DNA from: an uncultured Clostridia bacterium
GTDB taxonomy: Bacteria; Bacillota; Clostridia; Christensenellales; Aristaeellaceae
Assembly: GCA_946407745.1 (NCBI GenBank)
Contig: CAMJPQ010000001.1
Location: forward strand, 186,001-250,000
DNA length: 64,000 nt
Reading direction: 5' to 3'
The translations under genes and the position numbers were made by a program. Under the pieces are notes generated by a model. That model was not told the origin of the DNA and made no database searches. It saw only the letters and a program-made list of their open reading frames with translations. Below, piece after piece: positions 14,743 through 22,215 of this stretch. Positions within the stretch are counted from its first letter, which is position 1. Each line of letters begins with the position of its first letter.

Positions 14743-15317
14743 CCAGAGAATACCGCGTGAAAAAAACGGAGACGCAGGAGCTGGAGGAGCTGCTGCGCAC
14801 GCCGGACAAAGAGCTGGCCCGGCAGGATGAGGCGAACCCGGACACGGTGCACCTGAGCGGCACGGAATTTGAGGCCGTGAACGCGATATGGGCGTGCCTG
14901 GGACTGCTGGACGCCTATGCGCCGGATCTGCAGGGACTGGCCCGGAGAACGGGCGTGCGGAACCTGCAGACGGTGCCGGGGTTGCTGAAAAACGCGCTTT
15001 TCCGGATGACGGACCACGCGAGCAGGCTGCAGCTGAAGGCACTGTACGGGAGCCTGGTGGGCGCGGAGGTGACGGTGGCCTCGAAGGCGAGGGTGACCGG
15101 CTTTGTGACGGTGGACGTGGAGCACCTGAACGCGCTGACGCAGGCCGTGCTGGAGAGCAAATGCGCGTACTACTGCACGGTGGGGCCGTACAAGAGCAAG
15201 GGGTGCCCGATACGGCAGGCGCTGGAGTGCGTGCCGGGCGAAAAGAAGGAGCGCGGGAAGAACGGGGAATGCCCCTACGCGTGGGCAGGAGGCGGACCGG
15301 ATGCAGAATTTGAGTGA
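14736..15317 (+). CDS. hypothetical cysteine-containing phage protein
   Basis: A 193-residue protein, helical in the first two thirds, ending in a cysteine cluster (SKCAYYCTVGPYKSKGCPIRQALECVPG) that could bind metal. The ATG overlaps the preceding stop (ATGCTGA), implying coupling. I do not recognise it with certainty. Confidence 0.6.
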   Translation: MLTREYRVKKTETQELEELLRTPDKELARQDEANPDTVHLSGTEFEAVNAIWACLGLLDAYAPDLQGLARRTGVRNLQTVPGLLKNALFRMTDHASRLQLKALYGSLVGAEVTVASKARVTGFVTVDVEHLNALTQAVLESKCAYYCTVGPYKSKGCPIRQALECVPGEKKERGKNGECPYAWAGGGPDAEFE

Positions 15318-15567
15318 CGGGCAGATGTACATGCTGCAGCTGCGGAAATGGCTGCGCGTGACGAAGAACCAGATTGAGGCGCTGGAGGGCGCGATGGACG
15401 CCGACCACCAGGGGCTGACGGAAAAGTGCATGGAAAACGTGCGCACGGCCTGCGGGTATGTGGAGATGATCATCAAGGAGATTGATGAGGACAGCGACAT
15501 GATGCACAAATGGTGGCATGAGCAGCTGCGGAGGAGGGACGCCGGTGGGAGCCAGGACAAAGATTGA
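15301..15567 (+). CDS. hypothetical helical protein
   Basis: An 88-residue protein predicted to be almost entirely helical (QMYMLQLRKWLRVTKNQIEALEG). It overlaps the upstream gene by 17 bases and the downstream Gp37/Gp68 gene by 23 bases, within a tightly packed operon. Family not recognised. Confidence 0.6.
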   Translation: MQNLSDGQMYMLQLRKWLRVTKNQIEALEGAMDADHQGLTEKCMENVRTACGYVEMIIKEIDEDSDMMHKWWHEQLRRRDAGGSQDKD

Positions 15568-16498
15568 CTGGTGCGACGCGACGTGGAACCCGATCACCGG
15601 CTGCTACCACGGGTGCGAATACTGCTACGCGAGGAGCATCGCGCGGCGGTTTGACGGGAAGATCAGCCGGGACGACATCTTCAGCCGGACGGTGACGGCC
15701 TGCGGCCGGGAATGGCGGATCCACGAGGCGGAGTACGAAGTGCTCCCCTACCCCTACGGCTTCGAGCCGACGCTGCACCGCGGGCGGCTGGACATTCCGC
15801 AGGGGTGGAAAAAGCCGAAAAACATTTTCGTGTGCAGCATGGCGGACATGTACGGGCGCTGGGTGCCGGACGAGTGGAAGGTAGAGGTACTGAAGGCCTG
15901 CGCGAAGGCCCCGCAGCACCGGTACCTTTTCCTGACGAAGGACCCGACGTGGTACGGCTTCTGGCCGAATAACGAAAAATGGCCGGGCTATACCGAGTTT
16001 GACGCCTACACGGACAACATGTGGTGCGGGGTGACCTACACCGGGAGCGAGCGGCTGCCGTGGGCGCAGGAAGAGCACCCGTTCAACCCGGAGGACCAGA
16101 TGAGCCGCCTGGGGACGGCGAGCAACTTCTGGTACCTGTGGCGGATGAGCGGGGCCATCACGCCGTACATCAAGCACCGCTTCCTGAGCGTGGAGCCGAT
16201 GCGGTGCGACATCATGGAGGTCAAAAACGAGCGGGACCTGGGCATCCAGGGCGGCGTGGAGCGGCTGATGGATGAGATTTTCCTGAAAAGCCAGCGCACG
16301 CCGTTCGAGATCCGGCCGATCTTTGACTGGGTGATCGTGGGCGCGGAAACCGGGAACCGGAAGGACAAAGTGAAGCCCAGAAAAGAGTGGGTGATGAAGC
16401 TGGCAATCCGCTGCGAGCAGGAAAATATCCCGCTGTTCATGAAGGAGAGCCTGCGGGAGACCATGGGGAGCGACTTCAGGCAGGAGTTTCCGTGGTGA
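15545..16498 (+). CDS. phage Gp37/Gp68 family protein (DUF5131)
   Basis: A 317-residue protein starting at GTG 15545 (GGAGGG 6 bases upstream). The opening TKIDWCDATWNPITGC is diagnostic for the Gp37/Gp68 family, and CYHGCEYCYAR gives a CxxxCxxC cluster like that of radical-SAM enzymes. Further family blocks are FVCSMADMYG, FLTKDP, RFLSVEPM and IVGAETG. The family is common in phages and presumably carries an Fe-S cluster; its substrate is unknown. Confidence 0.85.
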   Translation: MGARTKIDWCDATWNPITGCYHGCEYCYARSIARRFDGKISRDDIFSRTVTACGREWRIHEAEYEVLPYPYGFEPTLHRGRLDIPQGWKKPKNIFVCSMADMYGRWVPDEWKVEVLKACAKAPQHRYLFLTKDPTWYGFWPNNEKWPGYTEFDAYTDNMWCGVTYTGSERLPWAQEEHPFNPEDQMSRLGTASNFWYLWRMSGAITPYIKHRFLSVEPMRCDIMEVKNERDLGIQGGVERLMDEIFLKSQRTPFEIRPIFDWVIVGAETGNRKDKVKPRKEWVMKLAIRCEQENIPLFMKESLRETMGSDFRQEFPW

Positions 16499-16500
16499 GG

Positions 16501-16573
16501 CCCCCTCTGCCGCGTGCGCGGCATCTCCCCCGCAAGCGGGGGCGATTTTAGGGGCGCGAGAGCCGACGGGGCG
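16501..16573 (+). repeat. R1 palindromic repeat, copy 1
   Basis: Two adjacent hairpins (GCCGCG-TGC-GCGGC and CCCCCGC-AAGC-GGGGG) followed by GATTTTAGGGG. The same ~70 bp unit recurs at 36599, 41621, 41842, 43033, 45478 and 50235. This is the only full copy in the early region and it fills the gap before 16603. Confidence 0.85.
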
Positions 16574-16602
16574 AGAGAACGAAAGAAAGGCACGAGAGGA
16601 AA

Positions 16603-16962
16603 ATGAGCGAGGAGAAAAGACCGGCGGTGGCGCGGCTGCCGCTGGAGGACTACGAGTACGGCGAGGACGGAGTGTGCTACACGACGTTCCGGCAGCGGGT
16701 GAAGCACATGGTGGGGCTGGACTACGCCGACACACCGGGGCACATGTATGTGCGGCACGGCGTGGTGTACTGGAGGGCGTGGCGGAACCACTACAGCTGC
16801 GCGGGCATCGACAGGGACTTCGAGGAGCTGGTGGGCGCGGGGCTGGCGGAATACGCCGAGTACATGACCGACGGGAAGCCGGCGCGGACGTACCGGCTGA
16901 CGAAGGCCGGGCTGGAATGGCTGGGAAAAGAGCTGAACCTTGTGATCCGGATGAACGACTGA
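16603..16962 (+). CDS. hypothetical, possible winged-helix protein
   Basis: A 119-residue protein with a C-terminal part (FEELVGAGLAEYAEYMTDGK, YRLTKAGLEWLG) resembling a winged-helix wing and recognition segment: the Y-R-L-T-x-A-G-x-x-x-L motif is frequent in phage replication-associated winged helices. GAGAGG precedes the ATG. It opens the long block of small accessory genes. Confidence 0.6.
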   Translation: MSEEKRPAVARLPLEDYEYGEDGVCYTTFRQRVKHMVGLDYADTPGHMYVRHGVVYWRAWRNHYSCAGIDRDFEELVGAGLAEYAEYMTDGKPARTYRLTKAGLEWLGKELNLVIRMND

Positions 16963-16983
16963 GACGAAAGGAAGGACGGACGA

Positions 16984-17577
16984 ATGGAAGACTACGGGGT
17001 GAAGGTCGGGGACGTGCTGTGGCGGATGCGCGGGCACCACAAGGAGCGCGAGGATCCGGTCGAGTGGCACGCGGTGCCGATGTGCGTGGAGTACGTGGAC
17101 GAGGCGAAGTTCCTGGACGCGTACATGTGCGGCGGGAGCCTGAACAGCATCGGGAAGAACTACTTCCGCAGCCGGGAGGAATGCCTGGCGGACTTTGAGA
17201 AGCGCCGGGCGGAATACGAGACGCCCGCGGTGACCTCGGCGACATTCCACGAGGAAAAACGGCTGGGGCAGGTGGTGGACGACGGGCTTTGCCTGTGGAA
17301 GGACGACGGCCTGCTGCATGTGATGGTGGAGGGCGCGGGCCTGATCAGCGCGGACACGCTGCCGTGGAAGGTGGACGAGGTGAGCGAGGACCTGACCGGC
17401 GAGGCGTTTGAATACGCGACGCTGGGCGAGATACGCGACGCGCTGCGGGAGCGGTTCGGCCGGAGGATCCTTACGGTGTGGGCCGAGGGGCCGCTGCACG
17501 GGGAGATTTACGAGACGGGCAACTACCCGCCGGAGAAGGAATGGCGGCTGAAGGGCAAGACCATGGGGTACGCGTGA
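16984..17577 (+). CDS. hypothetical protein
   Basis: A 197-residue protein with two similar halves by composition. The N-terminal part starts with a KVGDVLWRM strand, and the C-terminal part has GEIRDALRERFGRRILTVWAEG. It follows the previous gene by 21 bases and overlaps the next start by one base (TGATG). Family not recognised. Confidence 0.6.
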   Translation: MEDYGVKVGDVLWRMRGHHKEREDPVEWHAVPMCVEYVDEAKFLDAYMCGGSLNSIGKNYFRSREECLADFEKRRAEYETPAVTSATFHEEKRLGQVVDDGLCLWKDDGLLHVMVEGAGLISADTLPWKVDEVSEDLTGEAFEYATLGEIRDALRERFGRRILTVWAEGPLHGEIYETGNYPPEKEWRLKGKTMGYA

Positions 17578-17837
17578 TGCTTTCCGCCGGGAGGATCAAG
17601 GCCGCGCTGGGGCTGTGCCGGGTGTACAGCGCCGAGGCGGAGGAGGAATGCCCGGACGGGTGCCCGTACCAGGGCGAGGGCATCGAGTGCGTGCGGAGGC
17701 TGCACGAAGACGCGGCGGCGCTGATCGCGCTGCTGGAGGAAAGGGCGAGAAATGGACCAGCTGGAGGAAATGCGGCGGCACTACATCCGGGAGATGGACG
17801 AGGCGGTGGCGCTGATGGCCGAGACCGGGGCACGTGA
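17577..17837 (+). CDS. small Cys-containing protein, paralogue A
   Basis: An 86-residue frame starting at ATG 17577, overlapping the previous stop. Residues 1-55 follow a pattern shared with four nearby proteins: R/E-K-x-I-x-x-x-L-x-x-C, a CPY motif, a C-x-x-x-L-H/M motif and a helical DAAALI segment. The last third (GPAGGNAAALHPG) is Gly/Ala-rich and overlaps the next gene by 86 bases, so the tail may be an extension gained through loss of a stop. Family role unknown; zinc binding is likely. Confidence 0.55.
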   Translation: MLSAGRIKAALGLCRVYSAEAEEECPDGCPYQGEGIECVRRLHEDAAALIALLEERARNGPAGGNAAALHPGDGRGGGADGRDRGT

Positions 17838-17994
17838 GGCGACCTTCGACGAGGACGTGGTGCGGCAGCTGGGGCAGCTGCTGCGGGCGCTGCGGCCACC
17901 GGAACGGACGCCGGCGGCGGTTCCGGAGAGACTGCCGGAGGGAAAACCGGACGGCGTGGATGAGGAAGTCTGGAAGCTGCTACTGGATGAGTGA
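17752..17994 (+). CDS. hypothetical small acidic protein
   Basis: An 80-residue protein, helical at the N-terminus (MDQLEEMRRHYIREMDEAVALMAE) with a proline-rich middle and acidic end (VDEEVWKLLLDE). It overlaps paralogue A by 86 bases in another frame, and purine-rich sequence precedes its ATG. Family not recognised. Confidence 0.5.
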   Translation: MDQLEEMRRHYIREMDEAVALMAETGAREATFDEDVVRQLGQLLRALRPPERTPAAVPERLPEGKPDGVDEEVWKLLLDE

Positions 17995-18043
17995 AGAGGG
18001 CCGGATTAAGCGCGCACCGTGATGCGGCATCCGGGGTGAGAAA

Positions 18044-18358
18044 ATGAGCGAGCTGGAGAAAAGGATCCTCGAGGGCGCGAAGCTATGCGCGAAGGGCGAC
18101 GCCTGCCTGGAGGACGGGAAATGGGTCTGCGACGTGTGCCCGTACACGAAGGGGTGCACGACGGCGCTTGCGCAGGACGTGCTGAAATGGATGCGGCGGA
18201 CAACGCGCTTCCAGCAGACGGACGCCGAGGCCGGGCCGGGCATCAGCGAATGGCGGTGCGTGGAGTGCGGCAAGGTGGTGGGCAAATGGAGCCGGGGCCT
18301 GAGAAAGGAGCTGCGGATGCAGTATTGCCCGTGGTGCGGGCGGAGGGCCGCGGAATGA
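18044..18358 (+). CDS. small zinc-ribbon protein, paralogue B
   Basis: A 104-residue protein with the same layout as paralogue A in its first half (EKRILEGAKLC, then CDVCPYTKGC, then LAQDVLKWM). A C-terminal zinc ribbon follows (WRCVECGKVVG ... MQYCPWCGRRAAE). The four cysteines of the ribbon are intact. The stop overlaps the next start (ATGA). Confidence 0.65.
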   Translation: MSELEKRILEGAKLCAKGDACLEDGKWVCDVCPYTKGCTTALAQDVLKWMRRTTRFQQTDAEAGPGISEWRCVECGKVVGKWSRGLRKELRMQYCPWCGRRAAE

Positions 18359-18591
18359 CCCAGGAGGAGCAGCTGGTGGCGGCGATCGCCCGAGAGAGCC
18401 TGTATTTGCGGTTCCTGATCGAGGACGGGCACCTGTGGATCGGTGAGGACGCGGTGTACTACACGGCGGACACGTACCGGGTGCTGGAGATGGTCGGGAA
18501 GATACGGCAGGTGGAGCGGTGGACAAAGCTGCTACTGGGGCTGCCGTTCCGAGTGGTGAAGCTGAGAAAGGCGGTAGAGGTGAATGAGTGA
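18355..18591 (+). CDS. hypothetical small protein
   Basis: A 78-residue protein starting at ATG 18355, overlapping the previous stop by 4 bases. It alternates helix and strand (LYLRFLIEDGHLWIGEDAVYYTA) and ends with a basic segment. It overlaps the next gene by 8 bases. Family not recognised. Confidence 0.55.
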   Translation: MTQEEQLVAAIARESLYLRFLIEDGHLWIGEDAVYYTADTYRVLEMVGKIRQVERWTKLLLGLPFRVVKLRKAVEVNE

Positions 18592-18979
18592 CAGGGAAAT
18601 CACACGCGAGGCGGTGATCAGGGCGTTTGAAAGCTACCTCGCGCAGCGGGTGTACATCAACCACCCGCACCCGGATGTGATACGGGCGGCGGTGGAGATG
18701 CTGAAGGAGCCGGAGGCGCGGGTGCTGGAGCTGAAGGAAATCCAGAAGACTGACCTTCACGGAAGCTATGTGTGGCTGGAGCTTCTGGACGAAAGGGATA
18801 TATTCCACCTGCGGGTTTATTGCGATCCATATGTCTTTGAGGACTTTGACACTTCGATACACTTCGACATACCGGAAGAGGATTACAAGCTCGACTGGGA
18901 CAAATACAGAAAAACGTGGCGCTGCTGGACGGCCGAACCAGAGGCCAGACAGAGAGGGGCGGAAAAGTGGGATGGCTGA
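18584..18979 (+). CDS. hypothetical protein
   Basis: A 131-residue protein, helical N-terminus (REITREAVIRAFESYLAQRVY) followed by a beta-rich acidic region (IFHLRVYCDPYVFEDFDTS). It is coupled by overlap to both neighbours. The second half shows lower GC codon use than the surroundings, which hints at a composite origin. Family not recognised. Confidence 0.55.
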   Translation: MSDREITREAVIRAFESYLAQRVYINHPHPDVIRAAVEMLKEPEARVLELKEIQKTDLHGSYVWLELLDERDIFHLRVYCDPYVFEDFDTSIHFDIPEEDYKLDWDKYRKTWRCWTAEPEARQRGAEKWDG

Positions 18980-19298
18980 CATCGGAAAGGTGAAGGCCGG
19001 GCTGCGGGCGTGCCAGGTATGGGGGCAGACGGAAGACGAATGCCTGGGCGCCGGGTGCCCGTATCTGACCGAGGCCACGACGGACGACGACGAAAGCTGG
19101 CAGCGGTGCCTGGAGAGGCTGCACAGGGACGCGGAGGAAGCGATGGACAGGCAGACGGCAAAGCCGGTCAGGATCAAGCAATATCCATACGACATATACG
19201 CCTGCGGAGACTGCGGCCACAAGGCGGTCGGCTCGGACATGTACCGCGGGAAATACTGCCCGGAGTGCGGGAAAAGGCTGGTATGGGATGATGAATGA
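18972..19298 (+). CDS. small zinc-ribbon protein, paralogue C
   Basis: A 108-residue protein. The first half is the paralogous pattern (IGKVKAGLRAC ... AGCPYL ... RCLERLHRDAEEAM). The C-terminal half is a zinc ribbon (YACGDCGHKA ... YCPECGKRLVWDDE). ATG 18972 is chosen where the paralogue alignment begins; it overlaps the previous gene by 8 bases. Probably a metal-binding adaptor; function unknown. Confidence 0.65.
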   Translation: MADIGKVKAGLRACQVWGQTEDECLGAGCPYLTEATTDDDESWQRCLERLHRDAEEAMDRQTAKPVRIKQYPYDIYACGDCGHKAVGSDMYRGKYCPECGKRLVWDDE

Positions 19299-19626
19299 GC
19301 GGGAAAAGGTGATAGCCGACCTGAAAGCCTGCACGGCAGACCTGGCAAAGCCGGACTGCGCGGTATGCTCAGAGGGCGGGCCGGGGTTCGGCTTCGCTTG
19401 CAGGGACCACCTGATGCGGAGGGCGCTGGACGCGCTGAGGGAGACGGGAGAAGAAAGAGCGATCCGCGTGACGGCTGAGTTCCTCGCCGATTACGCCTGG
19501 CCGCCGAACCGCGGCGTGACGCACAGACTCGACCGGACGGCGCGGGTTGGCGCGTGGAAGGTATTTATCCGGCAAAGAATCGAGGATGAGGAGGCGGACA
19601 CGGTTGAAGGCGTGGAACGTGACTGA
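19288..19626 (+). CDS. small Cys-containing protein, paralogue D
   Basis: A 112-residue protein whose first 55 residues repeat the family layout (EREKVIADLKACTADL ... PDCAVCSEG ... RDHLMRRALDALRE). The second half (VTAEFLADYAWPPNRGVTHRLD) is unrelated to the zinc ribbons of paralogues B and C. It overlaps neighbours on both sides. Confidence 0.6.
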   Translation: MMNEREKVIADLKACTADLAKPDCAVCSEGGPGFGFACRDHLMRRALDALRETGEERAIRVTAEFLADYAWPPNRGVTHRLDRTARVGAWKVFIRQRIEDEEADTVEGVERD

Positions 19627-19942
19627 CCAGAACTGCGACACGGGGATCAACTACATCGTGTTCGCGGAGACCAGGGGCGGCGCAATTCAGAAGGCCCTGC
19701 ACCATAGCGACGGTACGTTCGACTGGTACAGCTTCACGGAGCTGCGGGCGCACCGTCGGCCGCAGCTGGACGCCTACTGGCACGGCAGGGATTTTATGGA
19801 CTGGAACAACGAAGAAGACAGGATAGCCATGGTGAAGCTGGACGGCTTTGCGTGCAGCGACGAGTGCTATATGACCTACGAGGAGTGCCTGGAATGCCCG
19901 GCGCATGAGTGGTGCAGGAAGTTTGAGGAGAAAAACGAATGA
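19604..19942 (+). CDS. phage protein of the 'WxVTD ... FAET' type
   Basis: A 112-residue protein. TTG 19604 is chosen as start because GGAGG (19590-19594) lies 9 bases before it; ATG 19586 is possible. It begins KAWNVTD and has IVFAETRGGAIQKAL, a layout I recognise from many clostridial phage proteins of unknown function. Near the C-terminus are five cysteines (CSDECYMTYEECLECPAHEWC) that may bind metal. Confidence 0.6.
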   Translation: MKAWNVTDQNCDTGINYIVFAETRGGAIQKALHHSDGTFDWYSFTELRAHRRPQLDAYWHGRDFMDWNNEEDRIAMVKLDGFACSDECYMTYEECLECPAHEWCRKFEEKNE

Positions 19943-20277
19943 CGCTTGAAGAAATTGCAGAGAATCATGGACTGACCCCAGAGGGCGTCGATTATGCTTT
20001 AACGCAATATCAGATTGTGATATGCGAGATTACACAAGGCATGTTGAGCAAGCTGTCGTATGACGCCAAGGACATTATTCGCATAGCGCAGGATCGTTGG
20101 TGCGAGACGTGCGACCTGAAGGAGCAGGAGCCTAAACAAGTTATTGGTATAGCTGATTCTATCGAAGGAATGGAAGTAGGCTATTGCCCGTCATGTGATA
20201 GAGCTATCGTAAACAAAAAGATTGATGAAACAAAATTCTGTAAGTTCTGCGGACAGGCGGTGAAGTGGGATGACTGA
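19939..20277 (+). CDS. hypothetical zinc-ribbon protein
   Basis: A 112-residue protein with a helical N-terminus and a zinc ribbon (GYCPSCDRAIVNKK ... KFCKFCGQAVKWDD). The C-terminal KWDD/VWDDE ending is shared with paralogue C. The gene is much more AT-rich than its neighbours, marking the start of a low-GC block (about 19.94-21.8 kb) likely acquired separately. Confidence 0.6.
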   Translation: MTLEEIAENHGLTPEGVDYALTQYQIVICEITQGMLSKLSYDAKDIIRIAQDRWCETCDLKEQEPKQVIGIADSIEGMEVGYCPSCDRAIVNKKIDETKFCKFCGQAVKWDD

Positions 20278-20569
20278 CAGGGAGGAGGTTATCAAAGGGT
20301 TGGAAATATGCTCGGCAGGAGAATGGAATAGTACGGGTGGACGAGATCATACCGATTGCCCATATTATCCGGCAGGATATACAGGATGCACTTGCAAGCT
20401 GTTAATGCGTGACGCTCTCGCCCTACTGAAGGAGCAACCTGAAATCATTCGGTGCAAGGATTGTAAGCATGGAGCTGATACCATCATTAACGGGGAATAC
20501 TTATTCAAAACGTGTGGCGGTGTAAATCATAAACCGGATTGGTTCTGTGCTGATGGGGAAAGGCGGTGA
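20270..20569 (+). CDS. small Cys-rich protein, paralogue E
   Basis: A 99-residue protein with the full family layout (REEVIKGLEICSAG ... TDCPYYPAG ... CTCKLLMRDALALLKEQ). A second cysteine cluster follows (IRCKDCKHG ... FKTCGGVNHKPDWFC). It is AT-rich. This is the clearest member of the paralogous set, and proteins of this layout are widespread in clostridial phages without known function. Confidence 0.65.
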   Translation: MTDREEVIKGLEICSAGEWNSTGGRDHTDCPYYPAGYTGCTCKLLMRDALALLKEQPEIIRCKDCKHGADTIINGEYLFKTCGGVNHKPDWFCADGERR

Positions 20570-20575
20570 AGTGGG

Positions 20576-20881
20576 ATGCTGACGCTACCGATCGAGAAAC
20601 AATGGTTTGACATGATCCTGGGCGGCGACAAGCAAGAGGAATACCGGGACATCACGCCTTATTATGACGCCCGCTTCACCAATGCGCCAAGGTTTTATTA
20701 CGACGGTTTATCGTGCTTCTATGTGCGCCTGAGGGCCGGCTACCGCAAGGACAGCCCGTCGCTTGTGATTCGGTGCTGGCTCGACACGGGGAAAGGGAAG
20801 CCTGAATGGGGCGCGGAGCCTGACAAGGTATACTTCAGACTGCATATCGTTGAAAGAATCCTATCGGGAGCGTTTACATGA
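20576..20881 (+). CDS. ASCH-domain protein
   Basis: A 101-residue protein. The opening LTLPIEKQWFDMILGGDKQEEYRD, with a basic and acidic K-x-E-x-R pattern, and later FYVRLRAGY fit the ASCH fold, a PUA-like domain that binds RNA or modified nucleotides. Phage ASCH proteins are frequent and their substrates are mostly unknown. The stop overlaps the next ATG (ATGA). Confidence 0.75.
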   Translation: MLTLPIEKQWFDMILGGDKQEEYRDITPYYDARFTNAPRFYYDGLSCFYVRLRAGYRKDSPSLVIRCWLDTGKGKPEWGAEPDKVYFRLHIVERILSGAFT

Positions 20882-20988
20882 GAGTGATGTGTGACGGCGT
20901 AGAGGCGATGATCCTGCCGGATTGCGCGCTACTCGCTCTGGATATGGCGTTTAAGCCCGAACCGCCGAAGGAGGGCAAACGTGAATGA
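20878..20988 (+). CDS. 36-residue micro-protein
   Basis: The frame starts at ATG 20878 within the stop of the ASCH gene (ATGA) and ends at 20988 within the start of the next gene. The sequence ends in PEPPKEGKRE. The bases coding for PPKEG supply the AAGGAGG ribosome site of the next gene. It may mainly transmit translation along the operon. Confidence 0.5.
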   Translation: MRVMCDGVEAMILPDCALLALDMAFKPEPPKEGKRE

Positions 20989-21224
20989 TGCCAAACTCTG
21001 ATAGAAAATTGAACTGCATAAGGCTGGCTCTATATTTTAACGATGGGAATTGCACCGTTACGAAATCTCCACAGAAGGATGTGAAGATAGGCACAAGGAC
21101 AAAACTGGGATGGTGGATTTGTGTAATCGGTGCATGGCTGATATTCGGAAAGTCGAATGAATTCAGAACCGTTATTAATCCGCTATGGCCTGAGCCGCCG
21201 AAGGAAGGTGACAATAATGGCTGA
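20985..21224 (+). CDS. hypothetical protein with C-terminal PEPPKEG
   Basis: A 79-residue protein with a hydrophobic segment (GWWICVIGAWLIF) and the C-terminal motif WPEPPKEGDNNG. It overlaps the previous stop by 4 bases. It is AT-rich. The codons of the PPKEG motif again provide the ribosome site for the next gene. Confidence 0.55.
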   Translation: MMPNSDRKLNCIRLALYFNDGNCTVTKSPQKDVKIGTRTKLGWWICVIGAWLIFGKSNEFRTVINPLWPEPPKEGDNNG

Positions 21225-21603
21225 ATATCATGTTGGATGCGGCGCGTTTGGCATTTACGCAGGGACGCTCAACAGTCGGAATAAAAATCTATGGCAGAAC
21301 AAAAGCGATGTTACGCAAGAAGCTGTATTGTCGGTTGCACAATACCTGTTACAAGAAGAAAAAAGCTTATTGTTTAATTACAGAGGCACGCGCTATCGAC
21401 TGAGTGTAGAACCTGAACCGCCGAAGGAGGAAAAAACGATGAAGATGCTAAGCCTTGATGACGCAATAAAGGCAGTGACGATGCTGCTGGACTGTGAAGA
21501 TGACACGGAAATGATACGGTCGTGCGATGTGATCAATAACCTGAAACATGCGCCTTCATTGACGGATGTAGCCGACACGGACAAGGAGGAACACGATGGC
21601 TGA
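21217..21603 (+). CDS. fusion of two small phage proteins
   Basis: A 128-residue frame. Residues 1-73 form one small protein ending in VEPEPPKEEKT. Residue 74 onward (MKMLSLDDAIKAVTMLL) looks like a separate protein whose ATG (21439) has its own AAGGAGG ribosome site, encoded by the PPKEE codons. No stop separates them, so both a fusion product and an internally initiated 54-residue protein are possible. AT-rich. Confidence 0.55.
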   Translation: MAEYHVGCGAFGIYAGTLNSRNKNLWQNKSDVTQEAVLSVAQYLLQEEKSLLFNYRGTRYRLSVEPEPPKEEKTMKMLSLDDAIKAVTMLLDCEDDTEMIRSCDVINNLKHAPSLTDVADTDKEEHDG

Positions 21604-21793
21604 ACCGATTACACGATATTTTATTACACCTAATGAGGTTCGCACAGAACTGATGGACATTATACAATCCCTGTGCATCTGGGAGTGTGACGATGCGTCA
21701 GTCACGCGCTCACTGTTTTACATTCAGGGCGCGTGTGATTTGGCGGACAGCCTGATAAAGCGCATGGAGGGACAGAAAGAATGTGGGCAGTGA
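21596..21793 (+). CDS. hypothetical small protein
   Basis: A 65-residue protein (YFITPNEVRTELMDIIQSLCIWE, ACDLADSLIKRMEG), largely helical. GGAGG lies 7 bases before the ATG. Last gene of the AT-rich block; it overlaps the DUF3846-type gene by 13 bases. Confidence 0.6.
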   Translation: MAEPITRYFITPNEVRTELMDIIQSLCIWECDDASVTRSLFYIQGACDLADSLIKRMEGQKECGQ

Positions 21794-22200
21794 AGGTGGG
21801 CACGGACGGAAAATGCGCGGCGGTGGAGATGCCGGAAGGCGCGGGGTGGCGGTGGTACGCCGGGGAGATTGGCTGCGACCACATCGAGGTGGTGCGGCCG
21901 CGCGGGCTGGACGAGCCGTATGTGATGATCGCGGACGAGGAGGGGCGGCTGCGGGACGAGCCCACGCTGAACCCGATCGCGAGCTGGCTGTACAAAACGC
22001 ACGAGCACGGGCAGCCGATTGTGGGTGACGTGCTGATTGTGCAGGAGGAATGGGGCGAGGACGGCGCGGAGCTGCGGGGCATGGCGCTGGAAATCGCCGA
22101 GGCGGAGTGCACGCTGCTGCAGTGCGGCTGGGAAATCAGCACGGATCCGCTGGACAAGATCAGGATCAGGCTGGCCGGGAAGGCGGCGCAAGTTTTCTGA
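21781..22200 (+). CDS. DUF3846-type phage protein
   Basis: A 139-residue protein with an N-terminal beta-rich domain and the segment LNPIASWLYKTHEHGQPIVG followed by DVLIVQEEW, which is characteristic of DUF3846 proteins of phages and conjugative elements (small mixed alpha/beta domain, function unknown). GC content returns to the level of the main phage. Confidence 0.7.
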   Translation: MWAVKVGTDGKCAAVEMPEGAGWRWYAGEIGCDHIEVVRPRGLDEPYVMIADEEGRLRDEPTLNPIASWLYKTHEHGQPIVGDVLIVQEEWGEDGAELRGMALEIAEAECTLLQCGWEISTDPLDKIRIRLAGKAAQVF

Positions 22201-22215
22201 AGGGGTGAAAAGGAC

